64,000 nt of DNA from a candidate division KSB1 bacterium (lineage in GTDB: Bacteria; Zhuqueibacterota; Zhuqueibacteria; Zhuqueibacterales; Zhuqueibacteraceae): NCBI GenBank assembly GCA_034506175.1, contig JAPDQB010000034.1, forward strand, positions 1-64,000, in the 5' to 3' direction. The notes below the pieces were generated by a model. The model was given only the letters and a program-made list of their open reading frames with translations. It was not told the origin of the DNA and ran no database searches. The position numbers were made by a program, and so were the translations under genes. Numbering within the stretch: the first letter of the stretch is position 1; every line of letters begins with the position of its first letter. Shown piece after piece: positions 1 to 8,490 of this stretch.

Positions 1-236
1 TTGTTTTCATGCAAGATAAATATAAAAATAAAAAAATAAAAATCAAGAGTGTATTTATGTCCTCGGTGTAAATTTGTCCTCATGTTTTGTTAATTAACGC
101 CGTACAAAAAGTTAGTGACATTGGGCTTCCAGCCTGCAAACGAAGGCAAGCAGCAAGCTTGCGCTGCAAAAAACTTCGCGGTCGTGCCTGCCCTGCCGCA
201 GGCCAGGGATAGTTTTTCCAGAGTAATTGTCATGTA

Positions 237-325
237 TGTTTGCACACCCATCACGATGAAAATGTAGCGCAGACATCTTGTCTGCATGCAGGCTGGAAGC
301 CTGCGCTACGGCATTTTCGTGGGTG
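237..325. repeat. dispersed palindromic repeat, copy 1
   Basis: An imperfect palindrome built on GTAGCGCAGACATCTTG ... GCAGGCTGGAAGCCTGCGCTAC, flanked by GATGAAAATG and GCATTTTCGTG. The same unit occurs inverted at 13436-13520 and as a core at 15259-15317. The arms (GTAGCGCAG and its partner CTGCGCTAC) would form a hairpin, as in REP-like elements. It lies within transposase debris. Confidence 0.75.
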
Positions 326-344
326 ATGTCCATCGCCACTTTCA

Positions 345-712
345 TTCCCTTGTTCTTGAGATAACCCTTGTGGCGGGCATAACGGTTGTTCGCCCAGCTC
401 GGTACCCAAGGCCACGGCCCGGCGCACGTCATAGGTGGCGCGCGCTACGGTTTCCGCATCACTGAGGCGATCATAGTTTTGCAGCACACAGGCTGCCGTC
501 AACACACTGGGCGGAACGCTGGTGCGGCCGTTGTTGGAACAATACAAAGCAGTATAATCTTGATCACGAAAAATCTCCGCACGCCGGTGGGATAAGAAGC
601 GATAGAAGAAATTCTTTTTGATTGTGTCGCGACAGGCATGCTCAGTACTGAACAAGTCCCGCTGAAACGTTGCTTGACCGGGCCTTGTCGTTAATGATTG
701 GCAGGTGGGCAT
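345..712 (-). pseudogene. transposase N-terminal fragment (IS1182/DUF772-like)
   Basis: About 110 residues read like the N-terminal DUF772 part of an IS1182/IS5-type transposase. They include a conserved block near ALYCSNNGRTSVPPSVL, followed by ASDAE-like and VRRAVALGTEL segments. The reading then runs into a palindromic repeat and loses similarity. The DDE catalytic part is absent and no complete reading frame exists, so this is a dead remnant. It sits just downstream of the vertex-protein gene at 719-985. The downstream boundary is approximate. Confidence 0.6.
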
Positions 713-718
713 CGGGAG

Positions 719-985
719 TCAATAATTTTCAATCGTATCCACAATACCCACGATGGAGGCATCGACTGGAGAAAGCGCATGGCGTAAAGGAAGCGAAGCT
801 TCGCGCGCGGTGATGTAATACACGGTTTCGCCCTGGCCGGCACCGATGGTGTCGATGGCCACCAACGGCCCGCCGATATTTTTCATGAACCGATCCACCG
901 GCTGGATAAGCTGCATTTTCGTTCCGACGAGGCTTTCGTCTTTGCGAGTCGCCCAGATAGTGCCAATCACACGCGCGAGGTACAT
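719..985 (-). CDS. bacterial microcompartment vertex protein (EutN/CcmL family)
   Basis: This 88-residue protein belongs to the BMC-P (EutN/CcmL) family, whose pentamers cap the vertices of icosahedral microcompartment shells. Visible features are the N-terminal MYLARVIGTIWATRKDE strand, the central VAIDTIGAGQGETVYY core and the C-terminal PVDASIVGIVDTIE strand. Its length matches the family. The ATG at 983-985 fixes the start; the ribosome-binding site is weak. It follows a sugar-binding protein gene by about 120 bp on the same strand. No hexameric shell gene (BMC-H) or encapsulated enzyme is present nearby, so its compartment partners must be encoded elsewhere. A paralogue lies at 38587-38853. 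Confidence 0.9.
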   Translation of the reverse strand: MYLARVIGTIWATRKDESLVGTKMQLIQPVDRFMKNIGGPLVAIDTIGAGQGETVYYITAREASLPLRHALSPVDASIVGIVDTIENY

Positions 986-1106
986 GTAGGCTCAATTAAG
1001 ATTAAAAGGTTCCAACTGTCAGTATTTCCAGTTACATCTCATCGCGCTGACGATCCTCAATAAGACAAGGACACGTATGCGTATGAGCTTCCAGCAAATC
1101 CTGGGA

Positions 1107-2060
1107 TTACCACTTGTCGCCCAGCGGATACAGGATGCGCCTCATTTCCGGGGTGTCCATATTTTCCCTCGTAATCACGTAGACGCCCGTATCGATGCGC
1201 TTCTCAATCGGGCGTTTCGCAATCGCCTCCAGCGCGGCTTTGACGCCAAGATAGCCCATTTTGAAGGGGTCTTGCACGATCAATGCCTGCACCCCGCCGG
1301 AACGCAGCGCGGCAATCTCGTCATCGGCGGCGTCGAAGCCGACGACTTTGACTTGCCCAATTTTTCCTCTCGCGGTCAGCGCCTGCACCGTGCCCAGCAC
1401 GCCGGCTTCGTTCGTCGGGAAAATTCCGGCGAGACGCGGGTTGGCCGATAGAATATTTTCCATCACGCTCATGGCGGTCGCGACGTCGCTGTTGGAGTAT
1501 TGCACCGCCACGAGCTCGAGGTCAGGATATTTTGCCAGGCCTTTCTTGAATCCTTCTTCGCGCATAATCGTCGTCGCTGCGCCCGGCACATGCGGCATGA
1601 GCGCCACCTCGCCTTTGTAGTTGACCAAACGCGCCAGCTCATCCGCCGCCAGCTCCGCGGCTTTGATGTTGTCCGTCGCAATGAAGGAAAGCGGCCGGTC
1701 GTAATCGACGCCGGAATCGATGGTGATGACGGGGATGCCGTTGTCCATCGCGCGGTCAATGAGCGCATTCAAGGCCCTGGTGTCACACGCCGCCAGCACG
1801 ATGGCCTCCACCTTTTTGTTGATGTAATCTTCGATGATCGCGATTTGCCCGGCAATATCCGTCTCCTGCGCCGGGCCTTTCCAAATCACCTGCGCGCCCA
1901 ATTCCTTCCCGGCTGAATCCGCGCCGGCTTTGACCGTCACCCAAAAATTATGCACCAGCCCCTTTGGACTCACCAAAATTCTGGGCTGGGATTTCTCCGG
2001 TTTCGCGCACGCCAAGGCCCCGCAGAGAACAATCATGAAAAAAGCCATGCCATTTTTCAT
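1107..2060 (-). CDS. sugar ABC-transporter substrate-binding lipoprotein (RbsB-like)
   Basis: A periplasmic-binding protein of the Peripla_BP_4/RbsB family, expected to present a pentose or similar sugar to an ABC importer. The N-terminus MKNGMAFFMIVLCGALAC resembles a lipoprotein signal, although the lipobox is not ideal. The body shows the family blocks ILVSPKGLVHNFWVTVKAGA, VITIDSGVDYDRPLSFIATDN, GIFPTNEAG and VVGFDAADDE. The ATG at 2058-2060 is chosen because GAGGCGAGGA lies just upstream and the signal peptide begins there; a longer frame would run into the preceding gene. It follows the GGDEF gene by 16 bp, suggesting cotranscription. No permease or ATPase gene is present in the window. 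Confidence 0.88.
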   Translation of the reverse strand: MKNGMAFFMIVLCGALACAKPEKSQPRILVSPKGLVHNFWVTVKAGADSAGKELGAQVIWKGPAQETDIAGQIAIIEDYINKKVEAIVLAACDTRALNALIDRAMDNGIPVITIDSGVDYDRPLSFIATDNIKAAELAADELARLVNYKGEVALMPHVPGAATTIMREEGFKKGLAKYPDLELVAVQYSNSDVATAMSVMENILSANPRLAGIFPTNEAGVLGTVQALTARGKIGQVKVVGFDAADDEIAALRSGGVQALIVQDPFKMGYLGVKAALEAIAKRPIEKRIDTGVYVITRENMDTPEMRRILYPLGDKW

Positions 2061-2076
2061 ATTCCTCGCCTCTTTT

Positions 2077-3237
2077 TTAAAGTTTTTCCCCCCCGGCCTC
2101 TTGATGAACGCCGACTTGATTGCGGCCGCGTGATTTGGCAAGATAGAGGCCTTGATCGGCAAAATGAATCAAATCAGCCGCGCCCTCGGCATCTTCGGGA
2201 AAAGCGGCCAGGCCCAACGAAACGGTGAGGCGCCCCAGCGGTTGCGTTTCAGCTTTCGGAAACGTGGTGTTCTCGATGGCGCGGCGCAATTTTTCGGCGA
2301 CTTGCCGGCCGTGCGACTTGTCGATTTCAGGCAGCAGAATCACGAATTCCTCGCCGCCGAAACGCGCAAGAATATCCGCACGGCGCAAATTTTCTTCGAG
2401 TGTTTGCGCCGCCTGCTTCAACACCGCATCGCCCCACAAATGGCCGTGCGTGTCGTTGAAAATTTTGAAATGATCGATGTCCAGCATAATCAGCGAGAGC
2501 GGGCGGCGGTAGCGCTGGGCGCGCTGCATTTCGCGCTCGAAGCGTTGGTTGAAATAACGGCGGTTGAAAACTTTGGTCAGTTCGTCGGTGATCGAAAGCT
2601 CGCGGGTTTGATGGTAGACCGCTATGGTCGCCAACACCTCGCCGAGCTGGCCGGCAATTTTTCGCAGCAGGTCGATTTCTTTCGCCGAAAAGCTGTTGGG
2701 ACGGCGGCGGAACAAATTGATGACGCCGGCAGCGCGGCCGTTTTTCGCCGTCAGCGGCAGGGAAAGAAAAGCGCCTTTCAACACATGATTTCCCGCATGA
2801 TAGTCGTAGCGTGCCGCGGCGGTTTTCACGTCCGGCACGTAAATGTATTGTCCGCGCTTCAAGGCCTCGCCGAAAACATTTTCGTCAAGCGCGTAGCGGC
2901 CGTTCTCCGCTTCCCGGCGCGGCAGACCGAAGTGGCTGCGTAAAATCAACTCGCCGCCGCTGTCGGCGATCAACATCAGGGAATATTGGTCGGCGGGAAA
3001 ATTTTTGCGGATGAGCTTTTTGACGACGGCGAGCGTGCGATCGACATCCATCTGCTCACTCAAAGTGGAAAGAATCTTGAAGCGGATATAATATTCGAGA
3101 AACAGCGCGTTGGTCTTGTTGCTCAGCTTGGCCATTTCGCGCGTGAAGGCCACGTGCGGCTGCAGCGCTTTGCCGAGGCGATCACCTTTACGATTTTTGA
3201 CGCCGCCGCGTTGGCGTGTGAGGGTTGAACGGCCCAT
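2077..3237 (-). CDS. GAF-GGDEF diguanylate cyclase
   Basis: A 386-residue soluble sensor protein expected to make cyclic di-GMP from two GTP. A GAF-type sensory domain covers roughly residues 50-205. A GGDEF domain covers about 215-375, starting at SITDELTKVFNRRYF and carrying the active-site motif GGEEF at 294-298. An RxxD inhibitory-site motif (R285-D288) sits the usual five residues before it, so product inhibition is likely. No transmembrane segment is seen, so the protein is probably cytoplasmic. Its end is 16 bp from the sugar-binding lipoprotein gene. The signal sensed by the GAF domain cannot be told from sequence. Confidence 0.92.
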   Translation of the reverse strand: MGRSTLTRQRGGVKNRKGDRLGKALQPHVAFTREMAKLSNKTNALFLEYYIRFKILSTLSEQMDVDRTLAVVKKLIRKNFPADQYSLMLIADSGGELILRSHFGLPRREAENGRYALDENVFGEALKRGQYIYVPDVKTAAARYDYHAGNHVLKGAFLSLPLTAKNGRAAGVINLFRRRPNSFSAKEIDLLRKIAGQLGEVLATIAVYHQTRELSITDELTKVFNRRYFNQRFEREMQRAQRYRRPLSLIMLDIDHFKIFNDTHGHLWGDAVLKQAAQTLEENLRRADILARFGGEEFVILLPEIDKSHGRQVAEKLRRAIENTTFPKAETQPLGRLTVSLGLAAFPEDAEGAADLIHFADQGLYLAKSRGRNQVGVHQEAGGEKL

Positions 3238-3346
3238 GTTGTGTTTGCCTGTGATGCGTGCGAAAGTCAGGGCGGGTTGTCTGCGGGCAGAGCCTGAAGG
3301 TTGAGTGAAAGCGTCATTGATTTTTGCCGCAAGTCATGTTGGCCGC

Positions 3347-3973
3347 TTAAAGCACATTGGCGGTTTCAACCATCGCCTCGCGCGGCATCAGATTATTCGT
3401 GAAAACCGCCAGGTAATTGACCAGACTTTGATATTTTTGTGCGAGCGAATTGCTGTCCAGCGCGCGGATTTGAAAATTGTAAAAAGGGTCGCGCGCCGGA
3501 TGCACGAAACAAATGCGCAGTTTTGCCTCGCTGGTGCGGCACAAAAACGTGGCGATCAAATTGAAGTCGAGATTCAAATCAATGACCATGTCGAAGTGGC
3601 GCGAGCGGATGGCCTGCTGCAGCGTGTCTTTGGGCAAACCGTGAAAGCCGATTTCCTCGGCCTCGTAGGAGATGAGCCGGATGCGCTCATCCAACGACAC
3701 CATCTCAGTGCACGCTTTCGGCGTCAAGAGGTAAAACTGCGTTTGTGCAAAATTCTGTCGCAGATCATCCAGAATGCGAATTGCAGTCTTGAAGTGCTCA
3801 GGCTGTTCCGGGGGCAAGATCAGCGCCGTCGCGATCTTCGACAGATATTCACCGACGTCGTAAACATCGTTGCGATCGCGGCGTCGAGCATAAGCCAGAT
3901 AAGCGCGCGCCGTAAATTTTCTTGCCAGATCCTTGAGCATAGTCAATTGAAAACGTCGCCTGAGCCATGTCAT
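3347..3973 (-). CDS. conserved hypothetical protein, possibly glycosyltransferase-9-like
   Basis: A 208-residue soluble protein. The segment IATALILPPEQPEHFKTAIRI and the later HFDMVIDLNLDFN resemble the alternating strand-helix pattern of one half of a heptosyltransferase (GT9) Rossmann domain. Similar short proteins (DUF6913-like) occur in Bacteroidota and relatives. No clear catalytic signature is visible, so activity is unproven. It is preceded by about 150 bp without a gene and lies upstream of the GGDEF gene on the same strand. A start 33 bp further in (MLKDLARK) is equally possible, since neither start has a strong ribosome-binding site. Confidence 0.55.
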   Translation of the reverse strand: MTWLRRRFQLTMLKDLARKFTARAYLAYARRRDRNDVYDVGEYLSKIATALILPPEQPEHFKTAIRILDDLRQNFAQTQFYLLTPKACTEMVSLDERIRLISYEAEEIGFHGLPKDTLQQAIRSRHFDMVIDLNLDFNLIATFLCRTSEAKLRICFVHPARDPFYNFQIRALDSNSLAQKYQSLVNYLAVFTNNLMPREAMVETANVL

Positions 3974-4129
3974 GTTGTTGTCATTAAAATATAATATTCT
4001 TGCCGAAACTTGTCAATGATAAATTTTTTAACGAAGTTGCAACACGGCTCACACCGAGTCAACGCGCGATCTGGAAATGGGTTCGACTGCTTTCGACCGC
4101 CTTTCGCGGCGCCACTTGCCGGCACAACC

Positions 4130-6043
4130 CTACGGACGCAACCGCCAATCGATTTGCGCTCCCCACGCGCCGGAACGCCGGTGCTCAAAAATCGAGCGAT
4201 CCAGCTCCGTGCCAGCCAGCTTGAGGGAAAAATCCAAGCCAAAAGTTGACAAGTAACGTAGATAAATGTACGCGCGACGGCCTCGTTCGCGGAGGGCAAA
4301 ATTGGTAAAGATACCCGGCAAATCATGTTCGTAAAGATAAATCGGCGCCTGCGCGGGCGTGTCGAAAAGCGTGTAACGCGTCGTGATCTGCCAGCGGCGG
4401 TGCATTTTCCATTGTGCCTCCTGGCTCAACGCCAAACCGTGTTTTGCCGCCAGCGGCGACTTTTCAGCGATATCGAGCCGTAGAGTCAAGCGCAGCGCCG
4501 CCGAGGCCTGATAGTCTATTTTTAAACGCCCGCTGTGCCGGGATTGCGGCGAGATGATTTTGCTCGTCGCAGACATGAGCTCGTCGCGGCGCGTTTGCTG
4601 CCAGCGCATTTGCAGCAGCAGGCCGCGCTGAATTTTCCAATCCAATCGCGCGCCCGCCCGCAACTGTGCGCCGGGCAGCGGCAGGCTCGTGGTGCGCCAT
4701 AAATCTTGCCGTTTCGCCACAAAAATTTCCGCCCACAAGCCGCGGCGCAGATGCCGGCTGAGGCCGAGCGAATAGCCGAACTCGTTTTGCGGCGGATCGG
4801 CGATGCTGTTGAATCCCCGGCCACGCGGGCTGTGAAAATTGCGGTCGTAATAATGGCTCTCGACGGTCCATCGCAAGCGCGAAGCCTCGCCTGACAAAAC
4901 CGCGCTGCCGGCCACGCCGCCCGAACGGCTTTTCGCCAGCTCGACATTGGCCTGCAACCCCGCGGCCGTCGATGATAGCGAAAACCCGATCAACTCATTG
5001 ACGCGCCCGCTAAAATCGAAATAGCTCGTGGAAAGATTTCTGCGAATCCACTCTTTGTCATACTCGCTGCGGTAAGCCAGCACGCCGAGCGCGACCTTGT
5101 CTGGCCAATTCATTTTTATCGCCGCCCCAACGATTTTTTCCTGCAACGTTCGGCGATGCGACAATTCCGTTGCCGTGCGATGATAACCGCTTTCATCATA
5201 ACTCACTACGGCGCTTTCGATCAACCTCGCATTCAAACGTTGCGAGCTGGCAAAGGCCAATAAAGCAAGCCGCGGCCAAGTCCACGCCAAAGCCCCGCCG
5301 CGCAAGGCCGCATTTTCGTCGCCGGAAAGATACGGCAGCAATCCCCGTCCCTCGCGCCGGCTCGCTGCGTGCACCTCCGCCGAAAGCGTCATGCCATAAG
5401 GACTCCACAAGAGCAGACCTTGCGCCCATTCGATTTGGTAATTTCCGGCAATCACCCGCCGCATGTTTTTTTGCGAACCGGCTTGCCAGAGGCCGTAAAA
5501 AAGCCGGTGATCGTCGAGCCGTTGTTCGCCGGGATCGCGCTCGGCCAGCACGCCGAGAGCAAGCGCTCCAGTCGAGATCATCGCGCGCTCATACGAACGA
5601 TACGGCGGCCCGAGCCATCTTTCTTCGACGGTCGCCGGCCGGGTCATGCGCCAGCGCACCGAAAAATTTTTCACCTCGATCAGGCGCGGCGACGACAAAA
5701 AGAAAATTTCCCGGCAAAGCGCCAGCGTATCGCCGGTCACCTCGAGAGCGGCCAGCGCCTCGTCGAGATTTTTGAACGCGCCAACTTTTTCCCGCTGCTG
5801 CAAAAAAGCGTTGATCTGCGCCGGCCAGAGAAAGGGCAAACGCAGCAAATCTTCGCGGTTGAGCTGATTGATTTCGAGCGGATGGGACAGCAGCTCTTGC
5901 AGGTGGTTCTCATTTTCCGCGTTGTTTTCCGCCTCTTGTTCGGAAAGCTGTTCGATCAAGGTTTCCTGGGCGATGGCGAAAGAGGGAAGGCAAAGGAGAA
6001 CCGCCAGCAATGCGATAAAGCTTTTTGAGGGGTATCGAGCCAT
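4130..6043 (-). CDS. secreted helix-hairpin-helix protein with predicted outer-membrane barrel
   Basis: This 637-residue protein has a signal peptide (SFIALLAVLLCLPSFAIAQ). A helix-hairpin-helix pair of the ComEA type follows at about residues 55-105 (PLEINQLNREDLLRLPF, then FKNLDEALAALEVTGD). The remaining 500 or so residues alternate in short aromatic-rich amphipathic strands, for example GFSLSSTAAGLQANVELAKS and RLRWTVESHYYDRNFH, and end in LAGTELDRSIF and an ARG/TRP-rich tail. That pattern suggests an outer-membrane beta-barrel. Joining a DNA-binding-type motif to a barrel hints at DNA handling at the surface, but this is inference. Similar proteins are common and uncharacterised in FCB-group genomes. 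Confidence 0.7.
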   Translation of the reverse strand: MARYPSKSFIALLAVLLCLPSFAIAQETLIEQLSEQEAENNAENENHLQELLSHPLEINQLNREDLLRLPFLWPAQINAFLQQREKVGAFKNLDEALAALEVTGDTLALCREIFFLSSPRLIEVKNFSVRWRMTRPATVEERWLGPPYRSYERAMISTGALALGVLAERDPGEQRLDDHRLFYGLWQAGSQKNMRRVIAGNYQIEWAQGLLLWSPYGMTLSAEVHAASRREGRGLLPYLSGDENAALRGGALAWTWPRLALLAFASSQRLNARLIESAVVSYDESGYHRTATELSHRRTLQEKIVGAAIKMNWPDKVALGVLAYRSEYDKEWIRRNLSTSYFDFSGRVNELIGFSLSSTAAGLQANVELAKSRSGGVAGSAVLSGEASRLRWTVESHYYDRNFHSPRGRGFNSIADPPQNEFGYSLGLSRHLRRGLWAEIFVAKRQDLWRTTSLPLPGAQLRAGARLDWKIQRGLLLQMRWQQTRRDELMSATSKIISPQSRHSGRLKIDYQASAALRLTLRLDIAEKSPLAAKHGLALSQEAQWKMHRRWQITTRYTLFDTPAQAPIYLYEHDLPGIFTNFALRERGRRAYIYLRYLSTFGLDFSLKLAGTELDRSIFEHRRSGAWGAQIDWRLRP

Positions 6044-6088
6044 TGCGCAAGCTTGTCTTTTGAATATTACTGTGGCGAGAAGGACTTT

Positions 6089-6334
6089 TTAGCTCACCAA
6101 TATTTCCCCGGTTTCCCTGAAGCTTCCCGGGATTCCCCATCCTTGATCTGATACAAGACAATTGGCTAAATCAGCACAACCCTGAATAGCCCGAAGCAGC
6201 TTAAAACAAACAATGCCTGCCGATTGTGATCACCGAGAAATTCTTCAAGGGTACTTTTTTTGTTGCAAGCGCCCCCGTTCGACATGATCACGAATGAAAG
6301 CGATCTTTTTCAGAATGATGTTGGGATTTCCCAC
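6089..6334 (-). pseudogene. hepT: decayed HepT-family toxin (HEPN RNase)
   Basis: Read across at least two frameshifts, this stretch gives a HepT protein. It starts GTG with GNPNIILKKIAFIRDHVER. After a shift in a run of A residues near 6258 it continues as STLEEFLGDHNRQALFVL. After a second shift it reads AIQGCADLANCLVSDQGWG and ends SFRETGEILVS at the stop at 6089-6091. HepT proteins are about 140 residues and carry the RNase motif RX4-6H near the C-terminus; here that part is missing. The gene is therefore frameshifted and truncated and cannot encode an active toxin. It overlaps the remains of its partner at 6288-6542. Confidence 0.8.
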
Positions 6335-6542
6335 GTCGGAGACTCCTTGAATAATTGCGTAGCGCCGTCTCGTAGAAAGGTTGAAAATCGAGAAAGGCAA
6401 TGACTGTTCGTGCGACAAACTCGCGATGTGTTTCACGATCACGTTCGTAAATCAGCCTGCCGGTTGCCGCCGACCCGAAAAAGTAGGCGGCAACGATTTC
6501 GGGATAACGGCTCAATCTTTGTTGTAATTCCGCGATTTTCAT
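6288..6542 (-). pseudogene. mntA: MntA-like nucleotidyltransferase antitoxin with internal deletion
   Basis: The first 28 residues match the start of a minimal nucleotidyltransferase (EIVAAYFFGSAATGR, the GS helix). The chain then jumps directly to LIYERDRETHREFVARTV and FLDFQPFYETALRNY, which are the C-terminal end of the family. The middle, including the DxD-type metal-binding aspartates, is missing, so the deletion removed the catalytic centre. A TGR motif normally precedes both junction sides, so deletion between short direct repeats is plausible. In intact systems MntA polyadenylylates and silences HepT. The ATG at 6540-6542 is the natural start. The tail runs out of frame over the HepT remnant. 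Confidence 0.8.
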
Positions 6543-6801
6543 GGTGTCAATTTATCGGTTTTGTCGATGATTGGCAAGGTTTTTATTTGCAGAGAAAAAT
6601 TTAATTTTGCTTGTGAAAAAGGCGGCAAAGTGTTATTTTAAGCCACAACAAAAATTCATTTTTCAGATAAAATTACGCGAAAAAACATGTTGACAACTCA
6701 GCTACTCGTGCGGAAAAAGCCTTTGCGCTAGATTACGTCCAATGGAAAAAAGCAGGCGGTTGTTCTTGACGTATGAATTTAGCCAACCGAGGCGGAGTGC
6801 G

Positions 6802-7410
6802 ATGATTTATCATCGTCGCGAAGTTTATCGGAAATTGGAGATCAACATGCTGCGCAAACCGGTTTTGGCGAAATGCGGCAACCGCCGGCAGGCGGCCAAA
6901 ATCAATCCGCTCGCCGGCGAACCGCAACGCATCAGAAAGCTGCGAGGAGATCGTGTTCCTCTCGGCCCCGGCGGGCTTGTCTACAGCACCTCGTCATTAG
7001 AGTGTTTTCTCTCCAAAACTGCCGACTTTTGGCCCGGCGATGCCGACGCGGTTTTGGTTGACGGGAAAAATTTGGCGCGCGCCATTCTGGAGTTTAAAAA
7101 ACACAATCTCGACACGCCCATCGAAAACCAAACTTTGCAGAATTACCGCGACCGCGATAAATTGAAGTATCAAAGCCTCGGCTTGCTGCACGACCGCCTG
7201 CAAGCCGCGGCGACCCTGCCGATTTTGCTGGTTTACTATCCCACCCAGTCGCATATAAAAAATGTAAAAATCGAGCGGCTCGCCGGCCCGTATGATGCTT
7301 TGCACGTTGTCGATGCGCATGTGAGCGAGCTGCCGCGACGATCGGCGGCGGATTCCTTTTGTCGGTTTTCCGAAGAGGTGGTTAAAGTGGCAGCCTTACC
7401 TCCGGCATAG
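6802..7410 (+). CDS. PD-(D/E)xK nuclease-like protein of unknown role
   Basis: About 200 residues. The block PGDADAVLVDG followed 11 residues later by AILEFKKHN fits the D...ExK core of the restriction-endonuclease-like fold. A later helix with TPIENQTLQNYRDRDKLKY and a LPILLVYYPTQ strand follow. Whether it cuts nucleic acid is unknown. ATG at 6802 is preferred because GGCGGAG precedes it; an upstream ATG at 6742 would add 20 residues but has no visible ribosome-binding site. It lies 9 bp upstream of a broken PfkB kinase gene and is separated from the decayed HepT/MntA locus by about 250 bp. Confidence 0.55.
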   Translation: MIYHRREVYRKLEINMLRKPVLAKCGNRRQAAKINPLAGEPQRIRKLRGDRVPLGPGGLVYSTSSLECFLSKTADFWPGDADAVLVDGKNLARAILEFKKHNLDTPIENQTLQNYRDRDKLKYQSLGLLHDRLQAAATLPILLVYYPTQSHIKNVKIERLAGPYDALHVVDAHVSELPRRSAADSFCRFSEEVVKVAALPPA

Positions 7411-7419
7411 AAAAATGAC

Positions 7420-8343
7420 ATGTCAAAAACTTTCGACATCGCCGGCTTCGGGATTTGCTCGGTGGATTTCCTCGGTTTGATGAAAAAATATCCCGCGCCT
7501 GGCGAGAAAATTTCGATGCAGGCGTTTTCCAAACAAGGCGGCGGCTTGGCCGGCACGGCGCTCACCGCCGCAGCGCGCTTGGGTGCGAAGACGGCTTATC
7601 TTGGCAAGCTTGGCCGCGATGAGTACAGCCGATTTCTGCTCGAAGAATTTCAAAAAGACGGCGTGAATATTGAGCATGTTATTTTGGAAAAGGGCGCGCA
7701 GCCGCCGATTGCTTTTATTCATGTTGAGAAAAAAACCGGTGAGCGACGCATCGCGCGTTACTGACAGGAGTTTAAGCTGATTCCGGAAGAGCTTGATCGC
7801 CGCGCCATTCAAAACAGCCGCATTTTATTTGTGGAGCATCATTTTGTTGACGCCGGCATTGCGGCGGCAAAATGGATCAAAGAAACCGGCGGCCTGATCG
7901 TGGTTGATGCTGAGCGCGAAGTCCCGCGACTTGAAGCGATTTTGCCGCTCGCCGATTATATCATTGTCTCGCAGCATTTTGCCGCCCAACAAACCGGCAA
8001 CGACAATCCGGAGAAAAGCGCGAAATTGCTGCAAAAGAAATACAGCGGCGTGGTCGTCGTCACTGCCGGCGAAAAGGGCGCGTATGGCCGGACGCCTGAA
8101 CACATTTTCTATCAATCCGCTTTTCAGGTGGAGGTCGTTGACACCACCGGCGCCGGCGATGTTTTTCACGGCGCTTTTATGGTCGGCCTCATTGAGAATT
8201 GGCCGTTGCCCAAAATTTTGGAATTTGCCGCTGCGGTCGCGGCGATGAAATGCCGAGGCTTGGGAGGTCGCGCGATGATCCCGCGTCGCGAAGAAGTGAT
8301 GGAGTTTTTGCGCGAAAGGAGTATATCTGAGTTTTGGAAATGA
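7420..8343 (+). pseudogene. PfkB-family carbohydrate kinase interrupted by one in-frame TGA
   Basis: The whole 308-codon frame reads as a ribokinase/PfkB sugar kinase. The N-terminal motif is FSKQGGGLAGTALTAAARLG and the catalytic motif is DTTGAGDVFHGAF near residues 241-253. Frame and spacing are intact on both sides of codon 115, where TAC is followed by TGA (7762-7764) and translation would then resume with QEFKLIPEELDRR. TGA is used as a normal stop elsewhere in the window, so this is most simply a nonsense mutation (for example CGA to TGA) or a sequencing error. If real, only the N-terminal 114 residues are made, without the catalytic aspartate. Context with a sugar-binding protein fits sugar uptake and phosphorylation. 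Confidence 0.85.
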
Positions 8344-8490
8344 GTTGTTTTTCAAAACGAGAATATAAATTTTGTACCCCAGAGCAGATGAGCCGAAACC
8401 AAACAGGTTTTTGGAAACTGCCGCGAACGGCCGTGAGGTACAAGCGCAGTGCCATCGCAACATGAGGCATGACCCAAATTGCAAAGAAGC

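Noticed and set aside
7762..7764. Selenocysteine or reassigned TGA in the PfkB kinase
   Set aside because: No SECIS-like hairpin is evident after the codon, the family has no selenoprotein forms, and TGA ends several intact genes here.
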